A stretch of DNA of 64,000 nucleotides. Source: Prevotellaceae bacterium KH2P17. GTDB taxonomy: Bacteria; Bacteroidota; Bacteroidia; Bacteroidales; Bacteroidaceae. Position numbers and translations under genes: made by a program. The stretch lies in assembly GCA_900199655.1 (NCBI GenBank), contig FZRE01000006.1, positions 1-64,000 of the forward strand, read 5' to 3'. The notes under the pieces were generated by a model. That model saw only the letters and a program-made list of their open reading frames with translations. It searched no databases and was not told the origin of the DNA. Of the stretch, positions 9,187 to 17,636 are shown in pieces. How positions within the stretch are numbered: the stretch's first letter is position 1; each line of letters begins with the position of its first letter.

Positions 9187-9261
9187 TCTACAAAACAAAT
9201 TTTGCGGGCAAAGTTAATAAGAATAATCCACAAATCGCTCTCCGATGTCAACAAAAAGCAT

Positions 9262-9269
9262 TATCTTTG
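9262..9269 (+). promoter_or_regulatory. -7 box 4 nt before a start codon
   Basis: TATCTTTG followed by CAGC and then the ATG at 9274. Transcription should start on or next to the ATG, giving a leaderless mRNA. Confidence 0.65.
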
Positions 9270-9273
9270 CAGC

Positions 9274-9435
9274 ATGACAGGACAATACATCATCATCGCC
9301 ATCGTCCTTACGGCCTGCGTGGGTTATGCCGGCTACAGGATATATAAGGAGATAAAGCTGAACATTCTTTGCAAGAACTACGGTTGTGCAGGCTGTGCGT
9401 TCTATGAGAAATGCAAGAAGAACAGAAAAAAATAG
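9274..9435 (+). CDS. FeoB-associated Cys-rich membrane protein
   Basis: 53 residues: one membrane helix (about 5-22) and then a Cys cluster CKNYGCAGCAFYEKC followed by a lysine-rich tail. This layout matches the small FeoB-associated Cys-rich family, thought to help ferrous iron uptake, perhaps by binding metal at the cytoplasmic face. No feoA or feoB lies nearby, so it is an orphan here. No other in-frame Met exists, and the -7 box is only 4 nt upstream. Confidence 0.85.
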   Translation: MTGQYIIIAIVLTACVGYAGYRIYKEIKLNILCKNYGCAGCAFYEKCKKNRKK

Positions 9436-9492
9436 GCCGAACATTTGGCATTACCGATTATTTGATTTACCTTTGCAATCGCAAATGCGAAT

Positions 9493-9563
9493 GGTACCTT
9501 GGCCGAGCGGTTAGGTAACGGTCTGCAAAACCGTGGAGAGCAGTTCGACTCTGCTAGGTACCT
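9493..9563 (+). tRNA. tRNA-Cys (GCA)
   Basis: 71 nt. The 7-bp acceptor stem is GGTACCT/AGGTACC, the anticodon arm ACGGT-CTGCAAA-ACCGT has anticodon GCA, and the T arm is AGCAG-TTCGACT-CTGCT. The discriminator base is T, as expected for tRNA-Cys. The 3 prime CCA is not encoded. Confidence 0.97.
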
Positions 9564-9572
9564 CACTTTAAA

Positions 9573-9616
9573 AAACCGGAAACAACCTGCCAAAAGGTTG
9601 TTTCCGGTTTCTTGTT
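9573..9616 (+). terminator. Terminator after tRNA-Cys
   Basis: Perfect 16-bp inverted repeat (arms 9573-9588 and 9595-9610, 6-nt loop) followed by a T-rich stretch, 10 nt after the tRNA. Confidence 0.85.
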
Positions 9617-9700
9617 TAGGTACCTTCAAGAGGCCGACTGGGCACGTTTTACAAGCCGGCAGGCCACCTTTTACCTCACCAATACATAATTACCAACTTT

Positions 9701-9832
9701 TTACCGCTATCTGGTAAAGGCTTTACCAGTATCTGGTAAAGGAATTACCAACATGTGGTAAAGGCATTACCACTATGTGGTAAAGGCATTACCAGCATGT
9801 GGTAAAAAACTGGTAAACGTGTGGAAGCGTGG
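9701..9832. repeat. 22-bp-period hairpin array, TTACCA type
   Basis: Five tandem units start at 9701, 9723, 9745, 9767 and 9789, with a decayed sixth at 9811, all exactly 22 bp apart. Each has a 17-nt hairpin TTACCANNATNTGGTAA plus a 5-nt spacer (mostly AGGCA). It lies between the tRNA-Cys terminator and the 3 prime end of the DUF1232 gene. No ORF crosses it convincingly. The rest of this gap (to 9939) is GC-rich without a recognisable feature. Confidence 0.9.
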
Positions 9833-9939
9833 CAGGAGACGCCTTGCGCCATGCCCGGAAGAGGCCGGACGGCAGGCTGCCCTACTCGGCTTCTGCAGCC
9901 GGAGACCGACTGCACAGGCCGCAGTGCTGACTTAAAGAA

Positions 9940-10353
9940 CTATACGGGGCCGTTGGCAGGGTCGTCTCTGAAGAGGTCGTCGGCTGCGCGAAGCTCGTCG
10001 TCATCGAACCACTGGCTCAACTTGGCCTTGGCCTTTGCCTTCACTTCGTCCGAAACTTCGTTCCATACCTTGTGCAGCACGTAGATAAGCACGGCCAGGT
10101 CGTCACCCAGTCCGGCGATGGGGATGGCATCCGGCACCACGTCCAGCGGACTGATGAGGTAGCCCAGGGCGCCGATGATGATGGCTTTGTCCTTCATCGA
10201 GACCTTGTCACTCTCCAAAGTATAATACAAAATGAGGGCAGCATAAACGAGCTTGGCCCCCGCCCGCTTGGCTATACGCTGTATCTTGTCGATAAATCCC
10301 TTGTTGGAGAACTTATCCTTGTAGCTCATGAAATCGGGTAATTGAATGTCCAT
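9940..10353 (-). CDS. DUF1232 (YkvA-like) family protein
   Basis: 137 residues. The core (about 50-105) contains KAIIIGALGYLISPLDVVPDAIPIAGLGDDLAVL, the DUF1232 signature with its conserved SPLDxxPD motif. Family members are small membrane-associated proteins of unknown function. Here it ends a three-gene minus-strand cluster (BrkB-like, small membrane protein, DUF1232) with gaps of 66 and 34 nt, which suggests a joint membrane role. Confidence 0.9.
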   Translation of the reverse strand: MDIQLPDFMSYKDKFSNKGFIDKIQRIAKRAGAKLVYAALILYYTLESDKVSMKDKAIIIGALGYLISPLDVVPDAIPIAGLGDDLAVLIYVLHKVWNEVSDEVKAKAKAKLSQWFDDDELRAADDLFRDDPANGPV

Positions 10354-10387
10354 CAGAGTTTGCAGTTTAGGTTTGGTTTTCAGAAAA

Positions 10388-10795
10388 TCAGTAAGCGAGC
10401 ACTTTTTCGATGTACCGCTCTATCCTGTCATCATAGAGCCGGCGGAGCTTGAGCTTGATGACTGTTTCCATGACGACGCGGTAAAGGAGTGCGAGCAGCA
10501 GTCCGATGCCCACCGAGAGCAGGATGGTGAGCTCGCCGAAGGGGAGCTTCTCGTCCGGGAAAGCGGCCTGTACGAGGATGGGGATGACCATCAGAATGCC
10601 GTAGACTGTGTAGCGGCTCTTCTCCGAACCGCGGCTGTCGATGATTGCCTGCTTGTCGAAGAGATAGCCGGAAAGTTCCTCACGGCTCACCTGGAAATCC
10701 TCCAGACGGGGGAAGCCGGGCTCTTCGCCGTAATCGCGTATCTTGTTTGTCACGCTGTGTTCGTAGTCGTTGAGTATGTCTCTTGTATCTTCCAT
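10388..10795 (-). CDS. Small membrane protein of unknown function
   Basis: 135 residues. A charged N-terminal half (about 1-60) is followed by two hydrophobic segments (about 63-80 and 88-108) joined by a short acidic loop with a Pro, then a basic amphipathic C-terminal helix (KLKLRRLYDDRIERYIEKV). No named family recognised. Lies between the BrkB-like and DUF1232 genes on the same strand, so probably co-transcribed. Confidence 0.75.
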   Translation of the reverse strand: MEDTRDILNDYEHSVTNKIRDYGEEPGFPRLEDFQVSREELSGYLFDKQAIIDSRGSEKSRYTVYGILMVIPILVQAAFPDEKLPFGELTILLSVGIGLLLALLYRVVMETVIKLKLRRLYDDRIERYIEKVLAY

Positions 10796-10861
10796 CTTTC
10801 TGTAAACGTGGTTTTGTGTTGTTTATTGCCTTTTAGTTCGTCTTTATCTGCCCGCCGGGGT

Positions 10862-12181
10862 TCAGAGTTCTGCCAGCGGCACGCTCCGCAGGTCGTCCAG
10901 ATACTTCTTCCGTAGGCCATAAAAGCGGGCCCAGCTCTCGTTGCTCATCATGCGGTCGAGGTCTATGTCCAGTTTCCATCGGCCTGCAGACTCCAGCCGG
11001 TCGACCATAGTTCCCATCGTGATGTTATCGAGCGACTCGGCCGGTTGGAACACCGGTTCGGCATCGCCGCTGTCACCCTGATGGTTCTCCGTTATCAGGT
11101 TCACCTTTACCATGTCGTGCAGCAGGTCGCTGGTGATGCGTATGGGGATTTCGGTCTCCAGCTTCAGTTCCAGCGCCGTGTAGGGTTTCTTGCCCTGGGC
11201 GAACCGCTTGCAGATGCGGCTCAGCAGCAGCGCGCTGAGCAACAGGCGGTAACGGTGGCTCAAATCGGCCGTGGTGGTGAGGAAAGCAAAGTCCTCCAGG
11301 TTCTGGTTCGTGTAGCTCAGCTCGGCTCCGAAGAGGCAAATCGTCCACGAAATCTGCAGCCACAGCATGAACAGAGGCAAGGCCGCAAACGAGCCGTAGA
11401 TGGCATTGTAGCCCGAGAGCAGCATCTGGAAGTGGATGTAGAAGAACTGCAGCAGCTGCATGGCCACGCCGGCAAGGATGCCGGGAACGAGCGCGCTGGT
11501 GAGCTTAACCTTGGTGTTGGGCATGAAGATGTACAGAGCCACGAACACGACCGACATGAGCACGTAGGGCATCAGGTCCAACAGGAAGCGCATCAGGGGG
11601 CCAAGCAGGAGGAATTCGTTGAGGTTATCGACGACAACTGTCATGAAGATGGACAGTCCAGAGGTAAAGACGATGAACACGGGAATGAGCACGAACATGG
11701 CCAGATAATCGGTAAAGGTTCGCAGGATGCTGCGTTCCTGCGTTACCTGCCATATATCGTTGAACACGTGCTCTATGTTCCTGATCAGCAGGAGCACCGT
11801 ACCGAGCATGACCACAAGCCCTACACCGAGGATGAGTCCGCTGTGGGTATGCACCAGATAGGAGTTTACAAAGGTAATGATGGTATCGGCCACCTGCGGC
11901 TGAGCCGACAAGGCATCGCGGAACCAGAGTTCTATGTACTTGGAATAGCCGAACCCCCGCGCGATGGCAAACACCACCGCAAGGATGGGAACCAGTGCCA
12001 GCATCGTGCTGTAGGTAAGCGCCGAGGCGGCGTCTATCACGCCTTTGTTGATGAAAAAGCGGACGGCAAGATACAGCTTCTTCAGCACTCCATAGACAAG
12101 ATAACGCAAGGGAGAAACCTCTTCCAACGTAATCTGCCAGATATCATGGGTCATGAATTGAATAATTCGCTTGATGTTCAT
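10862..12181 (-). CDS. YihY/BrkB-family membrane protein
   Basis: 439 residues. The N-terminal 300 residues hold about six membrane segments with the family motif DAASALTYSTMLALVPILAVVFA and a central LWLQISWTICLFGAELSY. The C-terminal 130 residues are soluble and probably a winged-helix extension, common in Bacteroidota members. The family was once mislabelled RNase BN; its actual role is unclear (possibly transport or envelope). The start is 47 nt downstream of the mature RNase P RNA, and no separate promoter is obvious, so read-through from rnpB is possible. Confidence 0.9.
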   Translation of the reverse strand: MNIKRIIQFMTHDIWQITLEEVSPLRYLVYGVLKKLYLAVRFFINKGVIDAASALTYSTMLALVPILAVVFAIARGFGYSKYIELWFRDALSAQPQVADTIITFVNSYLVHTHSGLILGVGLVVMLGTVLLLIRNIEHVFNDIWQVTQERSILRTFTDYLAMFVLIPVFIVFTSGLSIFMTVVVDNLNEFLLLGPLMRFLLDLMPYVLMSVVFVALYIFMPNTKVKLTSALVPGILAGVAMQLLQFFYIHFQMLLSGYNAIYGSFAALPLFMLWLQISWTICLFGAELSYTNQNLEDFAFLTTTADLSHRYRLLLSALLLSRICKRFAQGKKPYTALELKLETEIPIRITSDLLHDMVKVNLITENHQGDSGDAEPVFQPAESLDNITMGTMVDRLESAGRWKLDIDLDRMMSNESWARFYGLRKKYLDDLRSVPLAEL

Positions 12182-12227
12182 GGCTACTGTATCTATAATT
12201 CCTTAACTGCTTGCTAACTATAAAGAA

Positions 12228-12593
12228 AACAGTGTCCTCGTAAGCCGGGTTCTGTTTCCCTTGCGGGAGCCCTGTCATTTATCTACGCTGTGAGTCACCC
12301 CACAGCTCCAGCATTCTACCCTCCGTCGTTGTTCACAGGAACATCGGACGAGCAGCCCTCAAACGACGGTTTACATGAACTTGCAGCCTCCAGCGGCACG
12401 GCCTGATAGTCACCCATCAGCCGGTGGTCTCTTACACCACCTTCTCACCCTTGCCTGTTTACCAGGCGGTCATTCTCTTCTGCCTACACCTACTGTTACC
12501 AATAGCTTCTACTTTCGGAAGTGGAGTGCTCTGCGCTGCCCGGACTTTCCTCTCGCATCCATCAGATGCCAGCGATAGGGCCGGGACACTGTT
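12228..12593 (-). ncRNA. rnpB: RNase P RNA
   Basis: Catalytic RNA that trims tRNA 5 prime ends, encoded on the minus strand, about 366 nt. The ends pair as helix P1 (AACAGTGTCC with GGACACTGTT). The conserved core GAGGAAAGTCCGGGC lies near the 5 prime end and ACAGAACCCGGCTTAC near the 3 prime end (complement of 12239-12254). Ends are set from the P1 helix and may be off by a few nt. Confidence 0.95.
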
Positions 12594-12602
12594 TTCAGAA
12601 TG

Positions 12603-12610
12603 CAAAGATA
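12603..12610 (-). promoter_or_regulatory. rnpB promoter, -7 box
   Basis: TATCTTTG on the minus strand about 10 nt before the 5 prime end of the RNase P RNA. Confidence 0.75.
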
Positions 12611-12817
12611 AACATAAAAATCCATACCGAGGCTCCCCTGGGCCACATTTTTCAACCTCGCAGCCTCATCAAGTGGCCTGACACGCCGCTCTGCAGGCTG
12701 TTTAAACGAATGTAAAAAGCCGCAGGCCGGCACTTAAGAGCCGTTAAGGAGTGATTTTGAATTGTTAAAATGGAATAAAGATAACGGACATTCTGGCAGT
12801 TTCACGTTTTTTGCTCC

Positions 12818-12825
12818 TATATTTG
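12818..12825 (+). promoter_or_regulatory. degP promoter, -7 box
   Basis: TATATTTG. The start codon lies about 145 nt further on, so the mRNA leader is unusually long. No riboswitch or other regulatory fold was recognised in it. Confidence 0.6.
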
Positions 12826-12974
12826 CATGCAGTCAGGCGAAGGAACGGACGGCGCTGCCAACACAACGCGAACAAACCCCGGCAGCCCGTGCCATTCACA
12901 TAACGACAGCCGGTAAGCCAAAAGCCGAAAGCCAAACAAAGGAAAATAAGATTTTTAATAAAACAATAACAGAA

Positions 12975-14438
12975 ATGAAAAAGTATTCTAAGTATTTGCT
13001 TGGTGCCATGTGCGTAGTCGCACTTGCATTTTCAGCCGGTGCCTTTATCAAGGCAAATGCGGCAACAGAGAGTACAACCGTGGCCGGACAACCGGTAGAT
13101 CTCACCTATGCTGCCGACAAGGCGCTGCCCGCGGTGGTACATATTAAATACGTACAGAACTCGAAGGTGGAAACCGTCGACGTGCCCAGCAACCCGTTCG
13201 AAGACTTCTTCGGCGACTTCTTCGGCTTCGGCCAGGGCGAAGGGAACGGCAACGGAACCCGCCGGCAGAAAATCCAGACACCGAAGAAACAGGCCACCGG
13301 CTCGGGCGTCATCATCTCCCCCGACGGCTACATCGTAACCAACAACCACGTGGTTAACGGTGCCGACGAGCTTACCGTTACCCTGAACGACAACCGCGAG
13401 TACTCGGCACGCATCGTGGGAACCGACCCCGCCACCGACCTGGCACTCATCAAGATTAACGGCAAGAACCTACCGGCGCTGCCCATCGGCGATTCCGACA
13501 AGCTGAAAGTCGGCGAGTGGGTCATTGCAGTGGGCAATCCCTACGGCTTCAACAACACCGTTACGGCCGGCATCGTGAGCGCCAAGGCCCGTTCGCTCTA
13601 TGCAAACGGCGTGGAGAGTTTCATCCAGACCGACGCTGCCATCAACCCCGGTAACTCCGGAGGCGCACTGGTAAACGCACAGGGCGAGCTGGTTGGCATC
13701 AACGCCATGCTCTACTCGCAGACCGGCTCGTACAGCGGCTACGGCTTCGCCATCCCTACCACCATCATGAACAGCGTGGTGGCCGACCTGAAAAAGTACG
13801 GTACCGTACAGCGTGCGCTGCTGGGCATCAAGGGCGGAGATGTGCTTAACTACATCAACGCGCAGAAAGACAACGGCAAGGATGTTGACCTTGGCACCAA
13901 CGAAGGTGTGTATGTAGACTCTGTTGACCCTGATGGAGCAGGCGCATCTGCCGGTTTGGAGAAGGGTGACGTGATTGTCTCGGTCGACGGAAAGAATATT
14001 GCCAAGATGGCAGAGCTGCAGGAAATCATGGCCAACAAGCACCCCGGAGACAAGATTACCGTTACTTACATGCGCAACAAGAAGAAGAACAGCAAGACTG
14101 TTGTGCTGAAGAACGCCCAGGGCAACACCAAAGTAATCAAGACGGCCGACCTCGACGTGCTTGGCGCCAGCTTCGCCCCGGTGGGCAACGACACCAAGCA
14201 GCAGCTCGGCATCAACTACGGACTCGAGGTGCTGAAGGTGGACAACGGTTCGTTCAAGAGCGCCGGCATCAGCAAGGGCTTCGTTATCCAGCAGGCCAAC
14301 GACGTGGTCATCAAGACCATTGACGACCTGCAGCAGGTTGTCAAGAAAGCCTCAACGAGCAAAGACCCCGTTATCTACATCAAGGGGATATGGCCTACAG
14401 GCAAGAAAGACTACTTTGCCGTTCAGGTAGAAGAATAG
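12975..14438 (+). CDS. degP: DegP/HtrA-type periplasmic serine protease (Do family)
   Basis: 487 residues from MKKYSKYLLG; the upstream in-frame ORF is leader sequence. Signal peptide about 1-29. The trypsin-like domain carries the triad His125 (TNNHVV), Asp155 (DPATDLALI) and Ser228 (NPGNSGGAL). A Phe/Gly-rich LA-like loop (DFFGDFFGFGQGEGNGNG) lies at about 78-95. Two PDZ domains follow (about 285-375 and 395-485). It degrades or refolds damaged envelope proteins. Single-gene unit with its own terminator. Confidence 0.95.
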   Translation: MKKYSKYLLGAMCVVALAFSAGAFIKANAATESTTVAGQPVDLTYAADKALPAVVHIKYVQNSKVETVDVPSNPFEDFFGDFFGFGQGEGNGNGTRRQKIQTPKKQATGSGVIISPDGYIVTNNHVVNGADELTVTLNDNREYSARIVGTDPATDLALIKINGKNLPALPIGDSDKLKVGEWVIAVGNPYGFNNTVTAGIVSAKARSLYANGVESFIQTDAAINPGNSGGALVNAQGELVGINAMLYSQTGSYSGYGFAIPTTIMNSVVADLKKYGTVQRALLGIKGGDVLNYINAQKDNGKDVDLGTNEGVYVDSVDPDGAGASAGLEKGDVIVSVDGKNIAKMAELQEIMANKHPGDKITVTYMRNKKKNSKTVVLKNAQGNTKVIKTADLDVLGASFAPVGNDTKQQLGINYGLEVLKVDNGSFKSAGISKGFVIQQANDVVIKTIDDLQQVVKKASTSKDPVIYIKGIWPTGKKDYFAVQVEE

Positions 14439-14462
14439 ACAAAAAGTTTTTAATCCATCCTT

Positions 14463-14502
14463 TTAAGGGGGCGGTCCTGTATGCAGGCTGCCCCCTTTTT
14501 GC
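14463..14502 (+). terminator. Terminator of degP
   Basis: AAGGGGGC/GCCCCCTT hairpin followed by a T run, about 25 nt after the stop codon. Confidence 0.8.
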
Positions 14503-14558
14503 ATGTCAGCCTTCGGCAAAGTACCAGGAACGGGGCGAAAGAGCATGAAGTCGCCCTC

Positions 14559-14690
14559 CTGAAGTCGTTCAGGCAGAGTGCAAAAGATATGCTTCGGGAA
14601 CTTTCGACAAGTGTCGCACGATCGTGTGACAAGTGTCGCATAATCGTGCGACACCTGTCGAAAGTTGCTGCCGGCTGCCTGCAAGTCGGC
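14559..14690. repeat. 22-bp-period composite palindrome element, copy A
   Basis: Lies between the degP terminator and the rpoD promoter. Units start at 14559, 14581, 14603, 14625, 14647 and 14669. The three central units carry the palindrome GACA-NN-TGTC, and an outer inverted repeat AACTTTCGACA/TGTCGAAAGTT joins the first and last. The unit before these ends in the ATGCTTC module seen in the other copies, and CCTGAA-GTCG-TTCAGG precedes it. Confidence 0.88.
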
Positions 14691-14796
14691 TGCAACAGCC
14701 CTGCAGCCCCGCCCGGGCGCAGCTCCCGGCACCCGATAGCAGCAAGGCTGGCAGGGCAGTCGTATTTGTCGTTTTATCATTTATTTAGCAAAAAAA

Positions 14797-14828
14797 TTTG
14801 CACAGTCCATCCGAAACCCTTAAATTTG
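14797..14828 (+). promoter_or_regulatory. rpoD promoter
   Basis: -33 TTTG (14797-14800) and -7 TAAATTTG (14821-14828) with 20-nt spacing. The start codon is 29 nt downstream. Confidence 0.8.
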
Positions 14829-14856
14829 CATTTATTCATCAACAAGGTAACGCTTA

Positions 14857-15720
14857 ATGAGACAACTGAAAATCACAAAATCCATCACAAATCGAGAGAG
14901 CGCTTCACTCGATAAATATCTGCAGGAGATAGGGCACGAAGACCTCATCTCGGTAGAAGAAGAGGTGGAGCTGGCTCAACGCATCAAGAAGGGCGACCGG
15001 AAAGCACTCGAAAAGCTGACCAAGGCCAACTTGAGATTTGTGGTTTCAGTTGCCAAACAATACCAGAACCAGGGTCTCAGCCTGCCCGACCTCATCAACG
15101 AGGGCAATCTGGGACTTATCAAGGCCGCCGAGAAGTTTGACGAAACCCGTGGGTTCAAGTTCATCAGCTACGCCGTGTGGTGGATCAGGCAGAGCATTCT
15201 ACAGGCCATCGCCGAGCAGAGCCGCTTTATCAGGGTGCCGCTCAATCAGGTTGGCTCGGTTAACAAGATTAACCGCGTGCTCAATAAGTTTGAGCAGGAG
15301 AACGAACGCAGGCCCAACATAGACGAGATAGCGGAGAAGGTGGACCTGCCGGAGGACAAGATAGAGGAGGCAATGAAGATAAGCGGGCACCACGTGTCAA
15401 TGGATGCCCCGTTCCTGGACGGCGAGGAAAACAGCCTGCTGGATGTACTGCCTAACGAGGATGCGCCCCCTGCCGACAACGAGTTGGTGCTGGAGTCGCT
15501 GCGCGACGAGATATCACGCGCCCTGGCCACGCTCAACGAGCGCGAGCGCAGCATCATCGAGGCCTTCTTCGGCATAAACCAACCCGAGATGACGCTCGAA
15601 GAGATAGGCGACAAATACGGCCTCACGAGGGAGCGAGTGCGCCAAATCAAGGAGAAAGCCATACGGCGACTGCGCCATAACACTAAGAACAAACTGTTGA
15701 AGTCCTACTTAGGACAATAG
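14857..15720 (+). CDS. rpoD: RNA polymerase primary sigma factor, Bacteroidota type
   Basis: 287 residues. It begins directly at region 1.2 ([20 protein letters not shown]) and lacks region 1.1 and the non-conserved insert, as usual for the Bacteroidota housekeeping sigma. Region 2 has [18 protein letters not shown] and [15 protein letters not shown], region 3 [13 protein letters not shown], and region 4.2 the helix-turn-helix [22 protein letters not shown]. It should recognise the TTTG/TAnnTTTG promoters found throughout this window. The next gene starts 8 nt after its stop. Confidence 0.97.
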   Translation: MRQLKITKSITNRESASLDKYLQEIGHEDLISVEEEVELAQRIKKGDRKALEKLTKANLRFVVSVAKQYQNQGLSLPDLINEGNLGLIKAAEKFDETRGFKFISYAVWWIRQSILQAIAEQSRFIRVPLNQVGSVNKINRVLNKFEQENERRPNIDEIAEKVDLPEDKIEEAMKISGHHVSMDAPFLDGEENSLLDVLPNEDAPPADNELVLESLRDEISRALATLNERERSIIEAFFGINQPEMTLEEIGDKYGLTRERVRQIKEKAIRRLRHNTKNKLLKSYLGQ

Positions 15721-15728
15721 ATAAAAAG

Positions 15729-16205
15729 ATGAAGAAACTTAACAGGTATTTTGCCTTGTTGCTGCTGGCCGTGCTGACAGCAACCGTGGCTACGGCCAAA
15801 TCAAAGGTATCAACCATTTACGCGTTCGGCTTTGCAGCCTCTTTCAACGACTCTACTGTTTATTTCTCTGATATTCAGGAGATTCCCAACGCCTACTTAG
15901 ACGCAAAGTCTAACTTCCTTCTCAGCAGGGAGAACTACTCCTACCAGCTGCGAGATTACCTGAACGAGAAGGGGCAGAGCAACCGCACCTGCGTCATCAT
16001 ATACGCTCCGGAGCGCAAGGACGTGGAAAAGAAGTTTGTAACTCTGCGCAAAAAATACACGAGCAGCAAGAAAGGGAACAAGCCTTTCGAGGTGAAGTAC
16101 CTTCCCTCCAACGAGTTCAGGTTCAAGACCATAGTGCCTTACGAGGTTGAGGCCGAGCGCAGCAGTGAGGAGACCCAGGGGGCTGATGCAACCCCGCAGC
16201 AGTAA
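15729..16205 (+). CDS. Secreted protein of unknown function
   Basis: 158 residues. Signal peptide about 1-23 (KKLNRYFALLLLAVLTATVATA), then a compact domain (STIYAFGFAASFNDSTVYFSDIQEI...) rich in Tyr and Lys, and a low-complexity tail (ERSSEETQGADATPQQ). No named domain recognised. The small gap after rpoD (8 nt) and before the kinase-like gene (45 nt) suggests one transcript, so it may belong with the cassette that follows. Confidence 0.8.
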   Translation: MKKLNRYFALLLLAVLTATVATAKSKVSTIYAFGFAASFNDSTVYFSDIQEIPNAYLDAKSNFLLSRENYSYQLRDYLNEKGQSNRTCVIIYAPERKDVEKKFVTLRKKYTSSKKGNKPFEVKYLPSNEFRFKTIVPYEVEAERSSEETQGADATPQQ

Positions 16206-16250
16206 CGCCCGGGCGTTGGCAGCCGGGAACAACATCTGAAACTGTACGGT

Positions 16251-17147
16251 ATGAGTGTTCAGCCATCCATCAACAACTTCTGCATAGCAGAACATCATGT
16301 AAGGATAGTCTTCGCCGATTCTCCCCATAACGACATGCGTCTGTTGCCCTCTTTCGAGCCGTTCCGTGAGAGTGAGACTGCAGCCCCACTCTTTTTCAGG
16401 CTCACGGTAGACGACTCGCTGAAGCCATACCCAAAGGAAAGGCGCGAACCCATACGCACTTTCGACACCGGTAACGGCGATACCGTTATCGACAAGCTCG
16501 ACGATGGGGGCTACCAGTACATCATCAAGAACCTAAACGGAGCCGACTGCTGCCTGCTGATAGCCAATAAAGACTTCAGCGACTGCCGCTGCGCGCTCAA
16601 CGGAAACTACAACATGCGCTGCTTTGGGCTTAACAATGCACTCATGCTGATATTCGCCTTTGCGGGCAGTTTTCATGATACGCTCCTCGTTCATGCCTCG
16701 CTGGTACGGCAGAATGGCTACGGCTACGCCTTTATAGCCAAAAGCGGAACCGGCAAGAGCACGCAGGTGAGCCTGTGGCTGCGGTACATCGAGGGCTGCG
16801 ACCTGATGAACGATGACAACCCAATCATCCGTATAACAGACGGCAAGCCCTACATCTACGGCGGTCCGTGGAGTGGTAAGACCCCTTGCTACCGCAACGT
16901 GAAAGCCCCGCTGGGCGCCATCACCCGCATTGACCGGGCCAAACAGAACAGCATAGAGAAGCTGCCGCCGGTTCAGGCGTTTGCCTCTTTTCTGCCTTCC
17001 TGCTCGGCTATGAAGTGGGATATCGACATCTACAACCACATTTGTAACATCATTACGAAGGTTGTAGAGACAACAGGAATCTACACACTCCACTGCTTGC
17101 CCGACAAGGAAGCTGCACTGCTATGCCACAGAACGATATCAAAGTAA
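16251..17147 (+). CDS. HPr-kinase-like (HprK-related) P-loop protein
   Basis: 298 residues. The C-terminal half has the HprK/PEPCK-type P-loop fold: LVHAS (146-150), Walker A AKSGTGKST (163-171), the acidic pair in LMNDDNPII (Asp188, Asp189) and GGPWSGKTP (204-212). The N-terminal part (1-120) matches nothing I know. HprK-like kinases modify peptides in some RiPP clusters, for example phosphorylating lasso precursors. Overlaps the next gene by 25 nt, so the two are coupled. Substrate unknown. Confidence 0.85.
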   Translation: MSVQPSINNFCIAEHHVRIVFADSPHNDMRLLPSFEPFRESETAAPLFFRLTVDDSLKPYPKERREPIRTFDTGNGDTVIDKLDDGGYQYIIKNLNGADCCLLIANKDFSDCRCALNGNYNMRCFGLNNALMLIFAFAGSFHDTLLVHASLVRQNGYGYAFIAKSGTGKSTQVSLWLRYIEGCDLMNDDNPIIRITDGKPYIYGGPWSGKTPCYRNVKAPLGAITRIDRAKQNSIEKLPPVQAFASFLPSCSAMKWDIDIYNHICNIITKVVETTGIYTLHCLPDKEAALLCHRTISK

Positions 17148-17608
17148 GGGAAATCCAGGTATCCAATGCCGTCCTGTTGCCTGAAATCGTCAGGATGCTG
17201 GATGCAGGGCACACGGTTACCCTCCGCCTGAGGGGGTTCTCCATGAGGCCTTTTCTCGAAGATAACCGTGACAAGGCGCTCCTTACCAAGGCCGGGGACG
17301 TACGCGTGGGCGACCCTGTACTGGCCGAGATAAGCTCGGGGCATTTCGTTCTGCACCGCATTGTACGCCTTGAGGGCGATGCGGTGACACTGCGCGGAGA
17401 CGGCAATCTGGGGGTAGAACACTGCAGGCTGCAAGACGTAAAGGGAGCCGTCATCGGTTTCTACCGCAAAGGCAAAGAGACGCTCGACCGCACCGACGGG
17501 GTCAAGTGGCGCCTGTACTCCTTTGTGTGGATGCACCTCTTCCCCGTGCGCCGCTACCTGCTGGCGGCCTACAGGCGTATTTGGCTCAGGTTCTTCAAGC
17601 CTGTCTGA
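17123..17608 (+). CDS. S24/S26 signal-peptidase-like protein (SipW/archaeal type)
   Basis: 161 residues. RLRGFSMRPFLE holds the catalytic Ser40 in the G-x-S-M-x-P box, and FVLHRIV puts His78 where SipW and archaeal signal peptidases have a Ser-His dyad (bacterial SPase I uses Lys). RGDGN (91-95) fits the conserved GD box. The C-terminal part (about 125-161) is hydrophobic and basic and may bind the membrane. No N-terminal anchor is present, unlike a housekeeping signal peptidase. Likely the processing peptidase of the cassette; its target is inferred. Confidence 0.85.
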   Translation: MPQNDIKVREIQVSNAVLLPEIVRMLDAGHTVTLRLRGFSMRPFLEDNRDKALLTKAGDVRVGDPVLAEISSGHFVLHRIVRLEGDAVTLRGDGNLGVEHCRLQDVKGAVIGFYRKGKETLDRTDGVKWRLYSFVWMHLFPVRRYLLAAYRRIWLRFFKPV

Positions 17609-17636
17609 GAGTAATCAACAATTAAACAACGCAGAT

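Noticed and set aside
11045..12217. 390-residue plus-strand ORF rich in His, Gln and Glu
   Set aside because: Antisense shadow of the BrkB-like membrane gene; composition reflects complemented hydrophobic codons.
12826..12974. Extension of degP or a regulatory RNA in its long leader
   Set aside because: The in-frame extension lacks any domain and precedes a clear signal peptide; no known RNA fold recognised.
14463..14780. Small minus-strand ORFs between degP and rpoD
   Set aside because: They run across the degP terminator and the palindromic repeat and have no start signals or domains.
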